DNA from: Amoebidium appalachense
Lineage: Eukaryota > Ichthyosporea
Length of the DNA: 64,000 nt
Reading direction: 5' to 3'
NCBI GenBank assembly: GCA_963693365.1
Contig: CAVNZM010000012.1
Coordinates: 3,534,001-3,598,000 of the forward strand
Below, piece by piece: positions 42,361 to 53,242 of this stretch. Within the stretch, counting starts at the first letter, position 1; each line of letters starts with the position of its first letter. The position numbers and the translations under genes were made by a program. The notes under the pieces are model-generated. The model was not told the DNA's origin. It was given only the letters and a program-made list of their open reading frames with translations, and did no database searches.

Positions 42361-43261
42361 ATGGTGGTGTACGTGATCGACCTGTTCTGTGGCGCGGGAG
42401 GGTTCAGTGAGGGCGCGCGACAGGCCGGCGCGGTGGTGGCAGTGGCGGTCGACAGCTGGGACGTGGCGCTGGAGGTGCACCGCACCCGCCACCCCGGAGC
42501 CGTGCACATGCTGCGCACCATAGGCGACGTGCCCGCAGAGGACTTTGCGCGCGAGCTGATGGAGGTCGTACCGGCCATGGAGGCAGGCGACCACCTGCAC
42601 GTGCACGCGAGCCCCCCGTGCCAGGAGCTCTCGGGGGTTGCGCTCGGGGGTGGGGCGTGTAGGTGACACGTTGCAGTTAGTGCGCTACACACTAGATCTG
42701 CTTGACTGCCTACCGTATAACAGCTTTTCAATTGAAGAGGTCAACCATCCAAGACTCAGAGAACTTTTCGATGAGGAAGGGGTTCCGTTTACAGTGCTGA
42801 ATATGTGGGAGTATGGGGTGTGCCAAACACGTAGGCGTTTATTTGCATACGACGGGTGGGAGCCCAATGCTATGACAACAGCTCACGCTCCTAACCTGCA
42901 AGGAATACTGGACCTGGCGGCTAGTAAATGGCTAACACCGTCAAGTATCTCGTTAAAAAGAATGTGTTTATGGAAAAAAACAGGCGAATGGATCAAACAA
43001 AAAACACCGGCACCATTTAGAAGCAGGCTGGTATCAAACTCCCGCTATTTTTATACGGTTACAAGTGGTCCATTCTATCTTTGGGATGAAAGCTATGGGA
43101 TGGTGCGCGGGATCACCCGCACCGAGAAGGAATTACTCCAAACATTTCCGGGTGGCTATGTAACAGCACAAAACGTGACCAAGTGCAATATAGACCAACT
43201 CATCGCCAATGCCGTCCCACCGGCGATGGCTAGGGCAATCATGAACACACTCAAGCTGTAA
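42361..43261 (+). CDS. C5-cytosine DNA methyltransferase, split by a frame change
   Basis: From ATG 42361: motif I VIDLFCGAGGFSEGARQAG (SAM binding, residues about 4-22), motif IV SPPCQELSG with the catalytic Cys about residue 86. The frame then ends at 42666. The next frame holds motif VI SIEEVN, motif VIII VCQTRRRLFAYDGW and motifs IX-X (TEKELLQTFPGGYVTAQ; NAVPPAMARAIMNT), closing at 43261. The switch falls at two G runs (42646-42650 and 42652-42655). The product would methylate cytosines of viral or host DNA. The first 300 bp are much richer in GC than the rest, so the gene may be a recombinant of two sources. No companion restriction enzyme is seen nearby. Confidence 0.82.
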
Positions 43262-43336
43262 GCACAACAAGCTAACAAAGCACGACCACGAATGCGCTCG
43301 ACGGCCAACTTATTGATGCTGATGTTCGCGGCCAAC

Positions 43337-46300
43337 TTATTGATGCTGATGCAAGGGACTGTGGTCATTGAGGTACCACTTTCTGTTTTTCTTGTAGATG
43401 ACATTGCCACCAGCTAGATTGCAACGCCATGACATCCCACGGCCTGCCGTACCCATGGTGTGCCGGGTCAGGTGCTGTGTCTGTGTGATCACCGCACCCT
43501 TGCGCGCCACGCCCCGCACGTCACCCTTGCCATGGATAAACGCCGCGGCCAGCATGTGCAGCGTCATGTCGTTGTCCCCGATGGACGGAACGAAGTCACT
43601 CCATGGCTGGTACGCCTGCATCCATTTCTTGCCGCGCGCCGCCTGTTTGCGCCACACGAACGTCGACATGTCCACGTCGTCGGGTAGCAGCTGTGCCATG
43701 GCGTGCAGGTCGGCCGCGAGATGCTCGTGGAACACGCGGCACTTCTCGGTGTTTGCGGCTGCATTTGAAGGATCCTGTTCCGCACTTGCGGCGACGGCGG
43801 TGGCCCCGCGGCGTGCACGCTTGGCTCGCCCCCGTTGCGGCCCGACCTCTGCCGCGGCCGGGGCTGGAACTTCGCGGTCCTCCATCGCCGCACCCCGGCG
43901 CGCGCGCGTGGCCCTTCTCGGCCGCGACCCGACCTCTGCCGCGGCTGGGGCCGGAACCTCGTCATCCTCCGCGGCACGCCCGCGCTTACGCCCACGGCCC
44001 TGCTGCCCCGCGGAACCCACGGCCTTGCGATAACATTCGACGACTGCGTCGCGCAGCACCGCGGGCACCGTGAAGACGCCATCCACGAGTGGCACGCCGA
44101 GTGTGGCCAAGAGCGCCTCCTGGGCCTCGGGGGTGGCCGCAACCTCCATCTTGTACTCTCCGTCGTTGCACACGCGCAGGCGACCGGCCAGGTCCTCCGG
44201 CGTCGCGGTCCAAGGCCCCGCGGCCTCGTCGTCGTCCACGCCCGCGTCGACCCACTGGGCGAGCGTGCCCGCGGCATCGGCGTTCTCGTCCAGACACACC
44301 AGCCCAAAGCCCACAACCAGGTGGCGGAGCGCATGCAGCTTGTCCTTGATCGTCACCACGCTGGTCGTCGGTGCCCCGTTCTTGCCGGTCGGCCGCGCGA
44401 AGTAGTTCTCGGCGCGATAGTGCCACGCTTCGCTTGGCTCGACGACCAGGCGCACGACCACCGTGGCGTACAATTTAGCCAGCGTTTTGGTCGGCGGGGA
44501 GGGTGGCGGGAGGGCCCGTGCACCGCTGAGGTCCATGGACCGCACGTCATGCTTGATGAGTCGAGGCCTGTCCGGGCGGATCTTCTCTACCAATTCACGG
44601 CCAGGGAGGGTGTCGCCGAACTCGCTGCGAATGTCAACGATGGCCGGAACAAACGCTGTCTTGTGAATTTCTGGCCGCGATACGCGGACATCCCCCCGGT
44701 GCACCCTGTCGTTGCCGTCGGCCGCCTCGAGAATATGACATACCGCCCCGAAGCATTCAAAGAACTCCGGTGCATCGCCCGTGAGGGCTTGCCTGACGAG
44801 GTCCCCAAACCCAACGGCATGAGGGTACAGCCTCGTGGCTTCGCCCAGACGATCCATTACCAATAACGCGAGTTCGTGCAGTGCATGCACCGCCTCGGGC
44901 GCGTAGAGTATGGGGGCCTGGGTAACCTCGAACGGGTCCGCGCCGATGGAGCACATTCGACCCAGCAGCTGCAACAGAGCTTCGAGGTGAATGGCACTGG
45001 CGTTGGATCCCTTCCCCGTCCCCAAACCTGCCAGGCAAGTGAAGCCGGCATACATACGCGTCAACATGCCGCGGTGCATGTTGCGCCAGCAGTTGTGGGT
45101 GGGCTTGAACGTGACCCCGCACCGGGCCATGTCGCCCGTTATGATGGCCACCTTGAACTGACAACCCATTTCGTCGGACCAACGCCAGAGGGCGTCGAGC
45201 GGCAGGCTGATGATCAGCAGTTCGGATTTGTCGATGGTGAATTCGTACGTCACTCCGGTTTCGCTTGCTGGGCCGTCACCCGGATGGATGATACGCCTCA
45301 CATATCGCCGCGCGTCATCGTCGGCGCCGAGACGCTCCAGGACTGCGTCGGCGGCCCCCACCAGCCACTTGTACAGGTCCACGTGTGCCAGGATTTGCAG
45401 CCTGTCGTGGCGCCACAGCACGACTACAAGGCCGTATCCAACGAAACCGGCAACGAGCCTGAAGATGGGCATCTGTGTGTGAATGATCTTGGTCTTGTCG
45501 GTCATGATAAGCAGTTGCTCAAACTTTGCGTCAGACGCGATCATGTCGCTGATGGCCATGGTGATGCCCTCCTCGTCCACGCGCTCGGCGGGGACGCCCC
45601 GCTTTGCCATCGCTTGCAGGTAGTTGTCAACCGCCTCAAGGAACGGAATGGTCGACTTTGCCTTTGCCGTGACTCGCCCGCGGGTGAACCCCCCCTGCTC
45701 CAACAACTCGTTGAGTGTCTGGTTGGCCAGGGCCTCGATGGCCACGTTGTAAAACATGGACTTGGCGACCGGCGCGCTGCTGAGCCGATCGGGCGTGAAC
45801 CGCCGCTCGATCTCGTAGTTTGGCCGGTACACATGCTCCGGCGATGCATAGCCTATGTAGGTGTCCGGCACGGGCATGTCGACGATGCGCAGGGGGAACG
45901 GGAGTTTGAGCAGGGCAATAGGCGTGGCAGTCACACCCACGCACTTGAACACGGCTCCCACGAGGCTCGGGTAGTCGTGGGGGGGGGAGGTTCGCAGTCT
46001 CACGAGCCTTGTCCCACACGCGGGCAAGCGTCGCGTTTGGGTAATAGAAAAGATTCTCCCAGGCGTTCGTGTCGCCGTGACGTCCGGTGACCGTCTCGTG
46101 GGCTTCGTCGATGATCATCGTCGTCCGAAACCGCCACCCCCCAAGAGCATCCCTCTTAAAGCCAACCCGGGCGGTCGCATCCCCTAGATACCTCACAAAG
46201 TTGGGCACCTGCACGGCATTCGAGAGCAGAATGCGCGCCTCGTTTGGCACGCTCGTCACCATGGTGGGCCGGTAATTACGGGAGGGTGGGGTCGAGCCGA

Positions 46301-46853
46301 TGTAGAACCGCCGGGCGTATTCCCCACTCACTTGCACCTCCCCGTCCGCGCCGACGCGGAACCACTCGGCTGGTAGACCCCAGTCTTCGCGGTGTGCGAC
46401 CAGCAGCCGCTCGACGACCGTATTGAACGACCTGGAGAAGCTCGCCTCAAACGTTGGCCCGGCGGCCACGCCCCCACGGTTCTTGATCAGAACGGCGGGG
46501 ATGCACCCATCGATGAAATACGAGACCCAGCACAGGAGGCAGATTTCGTACGTCTTGCCAACCTGGCACTTGCCGGTCAGGACCGTGAACAGGGGATCGT
46601 AAGGCTTTGCGTTGGGCAGTGGGGTGTTGCGGATTTGTGAAACCACCGACTTGACCGCGTAAATGGGTTCCACGCCGCTCCTCCGGATGGTGTAGTCGTG
46701 GTCCAGAAGCGCAATACACAGGCGCATCAGAGTGGGTATGTCCTCCTGTGTGAGGCCGCAGAATTGGTGCAGGGTGCGGTCAATGCGACGCCCCACCAGG
46801 CGCTCCCAGTCCTGGTAGACGTCCTGGGGAACAACACGATCGAGGTGGCTCAT
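43337..46853 (-). CDS. Large SF2 (DEAH) helicase, about 1,170 aa, frame change at G9
   Basis: From ATG 46853 the first frame carries Walker A LTGKCQVGKTYEICLL (about residues 91-106) and DEAH box TTMIIDEAHET (about 258). At 45979-45987 nine G coincide with a switch to a second frame that begins with VGVTATPIALL, the SAT/TATP motif III, and continues 880 residues with the C-terminal helicase half (IITGDMARCGVTFKPTHNCW). A charged Arg/Ala/Pro linker with two PAPAAAEVG units and a final domain of about 130 residues (LLPDDVDMSTFVWRKQAARG) follow. It probably remodels DNA during replication, repair or transcription. A CCAAT-rich region lies upstream. Confidence 0.75.
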
Positions 46854-46951
46854 TGTGAATCATCGACTCGCCGCTCGCTACTGACTGCTTTGTGTCGATG
46901 TCGGACTGAATATATGGGCTGTGACGCAATCAAAACCCACCACGATTGCGC

Positions 46952-47114
46952 AATTGGCCACAAAATTCAGTAAAACGAGCCAATGGTGTTCGATTGAACT
47001 TCTTCGGCCAATCACATTCGGTCACTAAGAGGGGAATATAAGTGGACCGGGCTGCTCGTTTTATGCATGACCGTCCAATGGCAATTGCTTTTTGCACCTC
47101 TGATATCATCCAAT
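46952..47114. promoter_or_regulatory. CCAAT-box cluster upstream of the SF2 helicase
   Basis: ATTGG or CCAAT at 46952, 46980, 47008, 47075 and 47110. The first four are spaced by multiples near 28-67 bp. The only nearby start on the minus strand is ATG 46853. Nothing else is seen between here and 47290. Confidence 0.5.
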
Positions 47115-47290
47115 AGCTTTCATGTATTGTGCATCGGACCTGTGGGTCCATGGCAACCGCCATTACACGACCTTTCCTTACAGGCCTGTGAATGAACAGT
47201 GGTGTATCTGACCGATAACCACACGTCGTCCGTTGTTTAGGGTTGTATGGTATGGTGGTAGTTCATCCCAACCGTACGGCCTTTCTCGGG

Positions 47291-47712
47291 CTAAGCCACC
47301 AGCGACGGCGGGTCGGAGTCGTCTTCACGCAAACTCTCGAGGCCGGCGGCGTGCTCGGCGATCATGGCCGCGCCAAGCGCCCCGGGCACATCGCGGTGAA
47401 CGAGATGTTGGTGGTCTTGGTGGCCGGGGCCTCGGGTGGCTCGGTGGGGTCGAACGGCACAGCCTCGGACGGGTCGGGCACGCCCTGACGAGCGACGCGA
47501 CGATCCACACGACGTCGCCGCGGTCGTGGCTGGGCAGGGTGTGGAACACCACCACGTCGTGCGGCCCCCCCATCCACCGAGGCGTCCATGCTTGGGAGTG
47601 GTGTATAGGTGGCGAGCGAGACGACCGTGAGCACGCCGCTGAACGTGGCGGGCTTGCGGTAGGGGCGCTCCAGCTTCATCTTGAGACAGAACCTGCTGGG
47701 CGACAGGACCAT
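47291..47712 (-). pseudogene. Decayed or mis-sequenced small gene with three frame changes
   Basis: From ATG 47712 (MVLSPSRFCLKMKLERPYRK) coding character shifts frame at C7 (47565-47571), again near 47490, and again at a GGGG run near 47377, ending at a stop at 47291-47293. Each segment looks coding in turn (DVVVFHTLPSHDRGDVVWIV; SEAVPFDPTEPPEAPATKTT; AAMIAEHAAGLESLREDDSD). Three indels in 420 bp point to a pseudogene or poor sequence quality. No family recognised. Confidence 0.5.
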
Positions 47713-47767
47713 GACGCGGATATCGTTACCTTCTCAAGAGGCGGATGGATTGGATATATGTTTGCCT

Positions 47768-48212
47768 GTCAAGAGGCGGATTGGATTGGATAGGGCAAAA
47801 CCTGTTTGATTGGACAACGGGCAACATGGATGCGTATGATTGGATAAAGGTCTTGGTGTGCAATCGCTGGTTGCGCTAAACCCGTTGTTGCAAAAGGGGG
47901 GTACGCAATATCGTTACCCTGTCAAGAGGCGGATTGGATTGGATAGGGCAAAACCTGTTTGATTGGACAACGGGCAACATGGATGCGTATGATTGGATAA
48001 AGGTCTTGGTGTGCAATCGCTGGTTGCGCTAGACCCGTGGTTGCAAAAGGGGGGTACGCAATATCGTAACCCTGTCAAGAGGCGGATTGGATTGGATAGG
48101 GCAAAACCTGTTTGATTGGACAACGGGCAACATGGATGCGTATGATTGGATAAAGGTCTTGGTGTGCAATCGCTGGTTGCGCTAGACCCGTTGTTACAAA
48201 AGGGGGGTACGC
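47768..48212. repeat. Three tandem copies of a 153-bp unit with four CCAAT boxes each
   Basis: GTCAAGAGGCGGATTGGATT starts copies at 47768, 47921 and 48074, an exact 153-bp spacing; the third ends near 48212 at GGGGGGTACGCA. A degenerate fourth start lies at about 47733. Each unit contains GATTGGATTGGATAGG, TTGATTGGAC and TGATTGGATA, so the array holds twelve ATTGG boxes. It ends 67 bp before ATG 48279 and probably acts as an amplified promoter/enhancer for that gene. Confidence 0.8.
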
Positions 48213-48278
48213 ACTTTGAAGCGCCATTCTTTTGGCTGCGGGGCAACACGCACATTTATGTAGCGCGAACCTAGAACA

Positions 48279-49133
48279 ATGGCCAGACGCATGGAAGTTA
48301 CCCGCGGCACCACCGAGGACGAGCTGACTGCGTTTCTCGACCGCATGACAACCTTCGAAGCGAGGATATCTTCTGCGACGGTGATGTTGTGGACAGCGTA
48401 TAACCCCCACTATATCCGGGCGGCCATTCCTGTAAAAACAGGGAAATCGATCAGCGTCAAGAGTGTTCGTGTAGCCGAAATGCAGCGTTTAATGTGCAAT
48501 ACCGACTACGGTCTGGAACGCTGGTATGGCTTCGACCCGTATCCGCCCAACCATCCGGTAACCGACACATCCCTCAGCCCGTACTGGTGGGAATTCAAAC
48601 TCCGGGAGGAAGACGAAGAGGACGAGTTGGAGGACGACCACGAGTTGCATTGGCCCACCACTTACGCCACCAAATTGACCGCAGACGGGTGGGTCTTCTG
48701 GAACAGTCATGGGAGGTATTGGTTGGATGCGGTCGATGACGTAGCACCTGCACTCTCCAGAAGACCCTACTGGACCATGCCTGCACTGCTCTTCGAGACT
48801 CCTGTCGACGTCCCGCCCCCGCCCGCGCGCCCGTCCCTTCGCGATGCCACCTACCGCTTCGGTGTCGAGCACGACGCGCCCGAATTGGGTCCGGGCGGCA
48901 TGGACGCCGAAGGCGTTGTCGCGGCGCTGGAGGACTGGGGCGCGCGCTGGCTCAACCAGTTCTTTGAGGAAACCGAACCCGTCCTTGAGAGCGTGGGGCT
49001 GCCGCTGCGCGACGCCGTCTTCGACGACGTGCGTGCAAGCAACCGCATGCTTGAGTACTCTGGCATGCCCCGGTCGGTGCGGATGAATGGGACGCCGTGG
49101 AACAATGCCGGCGACATCGGGCGCGCGCTTTAG
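48279..49133 (+). CDS. Hypothetical protein with amplified CCAAT promoter, 284 aa
   Basis: ATG 48279 (MARRMEVTRGTTEDELTAFL) starts a product with an acidic stretch (LREEDEEDELEDDHELHW, about residues 108-125), aromatic segments around it and a conserved-looking helical C-terminal domain (EGVVAALEDWGARWLNQFFE). No family recognised. The three-copy promoter array upstream suggests strong early expression. CATTTATGTAGC about 25 bp upstream may act as TATA. Confidence 0.65.
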   Translation: MARRMEVTRGTTEDELTAFLDRMTTFEARISSATVMLWTAYNPHYIRAAIPVKTGKSISVKSVRVAEMQRLMCNTDYGLERWYGFDPYPPNHPVTDTSLSPYWWEFKLREEDEEDELEDDHELHWPTTYATKLTADGWVFWNSHGRYWLDAVDDVAPALSRRPYWTMPALLFETPVDVPPPPARPSLRDATYRFGVEHDAPELGPGGMDAEGVVAALEDWGARWLNQFFEETEPVLESVGLPLRDAVFDDVRASNRMLEYSGMPRSVRMNGTPWNNAGDIGRAL

Positions 49134-49280
49134 GGCTGTGGTTACTCACTCGGTTGGGTGGTTACTTGGTTCGCTGTGCGATCCCTATAAGCACCAGTAA
49201 ACGCACAATCGTATGCGTATTATCCGATCCAATTATGATTGGCGCCTACATTATCGGGTTCGTCTGATTGGTTGCGCGTT

Positions 49281-49281
<1 letters not shown>

Positions 49282-49361
<80 letters not shown>

Positions 49362-49365
49362 GCGC

Positions 49366-49447
<82 letters not shown>
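49282..49447. repeat. (GT)n microsatellite, about 165 bp
   Basis: Uninterrupted GT dinucleotides except for a short CGTGTGCGCGC break near 49356-49366. Open frames through it on both strands (Val-Cys or Thr-His repeats) are artefacts of the repeat. It lies 100 bp before a KilA/Bro-like gene. Confidence 0.95.
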
Positions 49448-49448
<1 letters not shown>

Positions 49449-49545
49449 GCTGCGTGGTTGCACAAGTGTAAAAGGACGCCACTCTTGTCAACGCTCCACT
49501 GTACGCATTGACTCGAAGACGAATAGTGCCAGTGTATTGGATGTC

Positions 49546-50360
49546 ATGGCTCTTGTTATTGGGATGGACGCTGCAAAGATGGCCTGGCATGAGATGAAAA
49601 AAAGCGGAAATGACTCCACGAAGGAGTTGGTAAGCCACGCTTACCAAGTCCGCATCAACGGAACTGGAAAACTCACCCCCGTGGCCCCCTTCAAGGTCCT
49701 GCTTGAAATCGTCTACTTGCTGCCAGGCAAGCGCGCCCATGACTTCCGCAAGACGTCTGCCCAGTTCATCGCCCGCCTGATGTCCGGCGACCTCTCGCTC
49801 ATTGACGAGATTGAGGCCCGCTACGCCGCCAGCACGCCCGAGGAGCGCGACTTCATCCGCAACGGGACCGACGAGACCCCCGACCGCAAGCGCCGCCGGG
49901 AGGAGCTCGAGGGCGAGCGCCGGCTGCGTCTGCGCCGCGAGGAGGCGGCCGTGCGGGACCTGGAGGCCGACGTACGTGCAAAGGAGATCGCCAACCGCGT
50001 GAGGGAGATGGAGTCCCTCGCCGCGTACCGCACCATGCTCGGCGACTTCGGTCTCGACAGGGACCCGCGCATGCGCATGCTGCTCAACGACACCGTGGCC
50101 AACCTGCTGGTGCCCACCACGGACCGCCTGGCGCTCGAGGCGTCGGACTCCGCGCTGGCCGACTACGTGACCGTCGGGAAGTTGACCGCGGCATCACGGA
50201 CAGGTCCAGCAGCGCGCTCGGCCGCCAGCTCGCGCGCGCCTGGCGCGACCAGGAGGGCGGCGAGCCCGAGGAGACCGTGAAGATGGTGCAGGGCGACATG
50301 CGCCCCGTCAAGGTGTACCCCGTGCGCTTCCTGGAGAAGCACGTGCTCGGGTGGCAGTAA
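49546..50360 (+). CDS. KilA/Bro-related protein with coiled coil, C-terminus in another frame
   Basis: ATG 49546 (MALVIGMDAAKMAWHEMKKS). Residues 30-110 (LTPVAPFKVLLEIVYLLPGK; FRKTSAQFIARLMSGDLSLI) match a domain common in large DNA viruses next to KilA-N/Bro-type DNA-binding domains. A basic/acidic coiled coil follows (about 125-165). Near 50160-50200 coding character moves to another frame (SSSALGRQLARAWRDQEGGE; VKVYPVRFLEKHVLGWQ) that ends at 50358-50360, while the original frame runs on to 50280 in low-quality sequence. A single-base indel is likely. Function: probable DNA-binding regulator. Confidence 0.6.
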
Positions 50361-50415
50361 ACGGCCGCGGGGGGTACTTAAGCAGCTCCTTGTATATTTT
50401 GTCTCCATTTACACA

Positions 50416-50847
50416 ATGGATCCTCCATGCAACACCCCGCCCAAGAAAGTCTTTGCATGCACCGACTGCGAGCGAACGTTCACCATCAAGGCGAACATGG
50501 AAAGGCACCGCGCGTTGCACTCGGGCAGTCGCCCGTACGGCTGCACCCAGCAGGGCTGCTTTGCCACGTTTGCGCGCAGCGACCACCTGAAGCTGCACGT
50601 CAGGATGCACACCGGCGAGCGACCCTTCGTGTGCGATATTTGCAATGCCGACTTTCCGTACCCCTCAGCGCTATGGATGCACCGGCGCGGCGTCCACGAG
50701 AACAAGACATCCGTGCCGCGGGTGCGCGGTGCCCTGCGGTGCCCGTCTGAGGGGTGCGAGTGTACGTTTACCCGGTCGCCCGCGCTCAACTACCACGTCA
50801 AGAACGCACACCCCGAGCTGGTTGCCGGTCCATCCGACTCGGTATAA
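50416..50847 (+). CDS. C2H2 zinc-finger protein, 143 aa
   Basis: Four fingers are visible: FACTDCERTFTIKANMERHRALH, split here as CTDC...H-x4-H (residues about 14-34); CTQQGCFATFARSDHLKLHV; CDICNADFPYPSALWMHRRGVH type; and CPSEGCECTFTRSPALNYHV. Linkers TGERPF and SGSRPY are the classic TGEKPY type. Such proteins bind specific DNA. It converges with a second zinc-finger gene about 120 bp downstream. Eukaryotic origin is likely. ATG 50416 follows CTTGTATATTTTG. Confidence 0.85.
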   Translation: MDPPCNTPPKKVFACTDCERTFTIKANMERHRALHSGSRPYGCTQQGCFATFARSDHLKLHVRMHTGERPFVCDICNADFPYPSALWMHRRGVHENKTSVPRVRGALRCPSEGCECTFTRSPALNYHVKNAHPELVAGPSDSV

Positions 50848-50965
50848 ATACGGCGAACACAGGAGGTCACAGACGGGTAAAGAAGTATGTTAATGCCGAC
50901 GAGTTCATACCGAAATCCCCTGTGAGTTTTTATTTCAAAGCCGCACCAGGTGGCCTGCACACAAG

Positions 50966-51535
50966 TTAGTTGCCCGGTTGTTCTTTTTGTTTGAGTTTAT
51001 GCACGAACTTCCGATGTCGCCACAGCCCACTACGCCACGAAAACGCTTTTGAGCACCCTTCCTCAATGCATACGTAGGACCGCTGACCTATATGGGCGCG
51101 ATTGTGATGTTTAAGCGCGTTGGTGGTCTCGAAAGAAGCCCCACATCCAATGACATCGCATACCAATTGTCGTCCCGAATCGTGCACCCGTAAGTGCCTA
51201 AGAAGCGCACTCCTGTATGAAAAGCGAGCGCTACATCCATCGTGGTTGCATGCGTATGGGCGCTCACCCGTGTGCCTTCGTGTGTGTCGTAAAAGCCGTC
51301 CAGATTGTGGAGACCTGTAGTTGCACCCTTCGTAACTGCACTCGTATTTCTTTATTCCGGTGTGTATGGTCATATGTGCATCCAGACCAACTTGTTGCGT
51401 ACACCTTACCGTGCAACCAGGCCATGTACACGGATATGGTTTTTCACCGGTGTGAAATTTTGCATGACGTTGTAGGTTCTGCTTTGTTGCAAAAGTTTTA
51501 TTACATGTTGTACATCTATGATCTGTCATATTCAT
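50966..51535 (-). CDS. C2H2 zinc-finger protein, 189 aa
   Basis: Six fingers of TFIIIA style (CxxC or CxxxxC, 12 residues, HxxxH): CTTCNKTFATKQNLQRHAKF; CTWPGCTVRCTQQVGLDAHM; CSYEGCNYRSPQSGRLLRHT; CNHDGCSARFSYRSALLRHL; CDVIGCGASFETTNALKHHN; CIEEGCSKAFSWRSGLWRHR. Linkers are TGEKPY/TGERPY. Codon use is less GC-rich than most neighbours, suggesting later acquisition. It faces the 50416 gene tail to tail. The 230-bp AT-rich spacer to its right holds GTAGTTGGGTAG repeats and its promoter. Confidence 0.88.
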   Translation of the reverse strand: MNMTDHRCTTCNKTFATKQNLQRHAKFHTGEKPYPCTWPGCTVRCTQQVGLDAHMTIHTGIKKYECSYEGCNYRSPQSGRLLRHTRRHTGERPYACNHDGCSARFSYRSALLRHLRVHDSGRQLVCDVIGCGASFETTNALKHHNRAHIGQRSYVCIEEGCSKAFSWRSGLWRHRKFVHKLKQKEQPGN

Positions 51536-51764
51536 TTATTGCACCAAAAAAAAAGAGAGATTGGCTACTGGGTAGTCAGGTAGTTGGGTAGTAGGTAGCT
51601 TTTCCACTGGAAATATTTTTGTCCTTTTTATTTTTTTCGAAAAGTAAGTTACCACCTTTCGACCTTACTACCACTAAGTAAACCAACAACCCAAGCAAGT
51701 AATTTATAATAAAAACCCATTTTGGTGTGTGTTGGGGTCGCTACTTGTCGTAAGATCCCCATGG

Positions 51765-53231
51765 CTATGCAAGTGAACCGAGAAGGTCTTGCTCCATAGC
51801 CTGGCAGACATCTTTCGACAAACCAACCCGCTCAAACGACAAAACATAACAGTACCGTGCCACTGAATTGACCTTAGTTGCCGCTGGTTTTCCCAGAATA
51901 GCACGAAGGGCACTACCAAACAGCTTCTGGCTTGGTTTCTGACTGCGCGCTGTCGCATTCCGCTCGTGCCACAGACGAAAGTAGTTGAACAGGTCGGTGC
52001 TGGTGAAGCGTTGGCCATCGACTGGTCGGGGCCACTCCTCGCATCCGTTGTCGCCCGTCACAAGGTCGCGCAGGAACTGCAGTTCATCCGGCCGCCCGAG
52101 ATCTGTCAACCGTGAACGAAGCTCGGTTGTTGGGGGGGTTGGCATCCGTTGGGGGACATCCACTTCAGCCATCAGTTCGTCCAAAATCGCCTGGAGAACA
52201 GATGGATTGGAGTGTCGTTCCTTGAATTCGGCGAAGTATGCAAACTGCCCCTTTCTCTCTGCTGAAGACTCAAAACAGGCCCATCGTCGGTCTCCCTCCT
52301 CTAGGTTTAGCGGGTGCGACTCGTTGCTGAGAATCACATAGCGCTCGCAACTCTCCACGGTAATGATGTCACAGCCCTTCTTTTCCATGAGGCCCGTGGT
52401 TTCCGTAACACGGGCCTTCATTTGGTTGATGATGTCCACATTGCCATGCCAAAACACCTCGTCACACACAATAAGCAGGCGGTTATTGAGGTGCGCATTG
52501 AAGTTCCCACCCACATGCTTTTTGTTTGTCACTGACACGTAGTAGTCGCGCCCGATGATATCACCCAGGACGTCAAAGAACACGTTTTTGCCCACACCTT
52601 GGACTGAGCGAAAAACAAGTGCAACTCCAGGTTTGATGTCGGGGTACTGAAAGAGCTGTGCCAGCCAGCGACGTGTGTAGAGGTAGGCTGCCTCGTCGTA
52701 GTTGCACAACATGCGAAGATGGTCAAAAAACATGCTGGTTGCCGATTGGACAAGACGTCGTGCAGGGTCGTGCACTATCTTGAGTCCACGGAAAATGTTG
52801 AAAGGACGGCCTTGCCTCATGACGTTTCGTGCACGACGCTTCCCGGTCCGTGGATCTGGGTCTGCCGGGTCAAACACGAAGCGCGAGTACTGCAAAATGT
52901 GGTCGCTCTCCATGAACCAGGTGCCCTTGTAGACGCGTGTGATGGGTCGGTTGCGCTCGAAAAACTCCATTCTGAAGAGGTACTTAGAGAGGCATTCTCG
53001 CGCGCTCTTGGGTGAGTGCAGCTCGATGACGTGCCGCTCAGTCCTGTGGTCGTAGTTCTTGAGAAGGTATTGTGATCCGCATTCGACAAAGGCCACGTTG
53101 CTCTGCAAAAAGCGAATGCAGTTCTCATAAGTCCATGAAATGCTCTGACACGTGCGTGGCTTGAAGCTCAGCCCAAACTGCGGTTCTGGGCTGCAGTCCT
53201 CGAATCGCTGAAACAAAGTCTCCTCGGACAT
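51765..53231 (-). CDS. D5-like SF3 helicase, paralog 3
   Basis: This 488-residue protein matches helicases 1 and 2: VQGVGKN Walker A (about residue 211-217), RLLIVCDEVFWHGN Walker B (about 253), ESCERYVILSNESHPL sensor region (about 298), and DRRWACFESS. The C-terminal domain begins DELQFLRDLVTGDNGCEEW and resembles the detached copies at 54698 and 55665. Its promoter region is part of a 447-bp sequence duplicated at 53989. Codon use is less GC-biased than paralog 2, consistent with separate acquisition. Confidence 0.88.
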   Translation of the reverse strand: MSEETLFQRFEDCSPEPQFGLSFKPRTCQSISWTYENCIRFLQSNVAFVECGSQYLLKNYDHRTERHVIELHSPKSARECLSKYLFRMEFFERNRPITRVYKGTWFMESDHILQYSRFVFDPADPDPRTGKRRARNVMRQGRPFNIFRGLKIVHDPARRLVQSATSMFFDHLRMLCNYDEAAYLYTRRWLAQLFQYPDIKPGVALVFRSVQGVGKNVFFDVLGDIIGRDYYVSVTNKKHVGGNFNAHLNNRLLIVCDEVFWHGNVDIINQMKARVTETTGLMEKKGCDIITVESCERYVILSNESHPLNLEEGDRRWACFESSAERKGQFAYFAEFKERHSNPSVLQAILDELMAEVDVPQRMPTPPTTELRSRLTDLGRPDELQFLRDLVTGDNGCEEWPRPVDGQRFTSTDLFNYFRLWHERNATARSQKPSQKLFGSALRAILGKPAATKVNSVARYCYVLSFERVGLSKDVCQAMEQDLLGSLA

Positions 53232-53242
53232 GGGGGGGACCT

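Noticed and set aside
44876-46090. 404-codon plus-strand frame opposite the SF2 helicase
   Set aside because: Composition is that of an antisense frame and the helicase motifs lie on the minus strand.
47914-48255. Minus-strand frame with repeated CVPPFCN-type peptides
   Set aside because: It is the 153-bp promoter repeat read backwards; the repeat is a multiple of three, so the frame stays open.
49220-49740. Open frames of Val-Cys or Thr-His repeats through the GT microsatellite
   Set aside because: They arise from the dinucleotide repeat being open in all frames; the real gene starts at ATG 49546 downstream.
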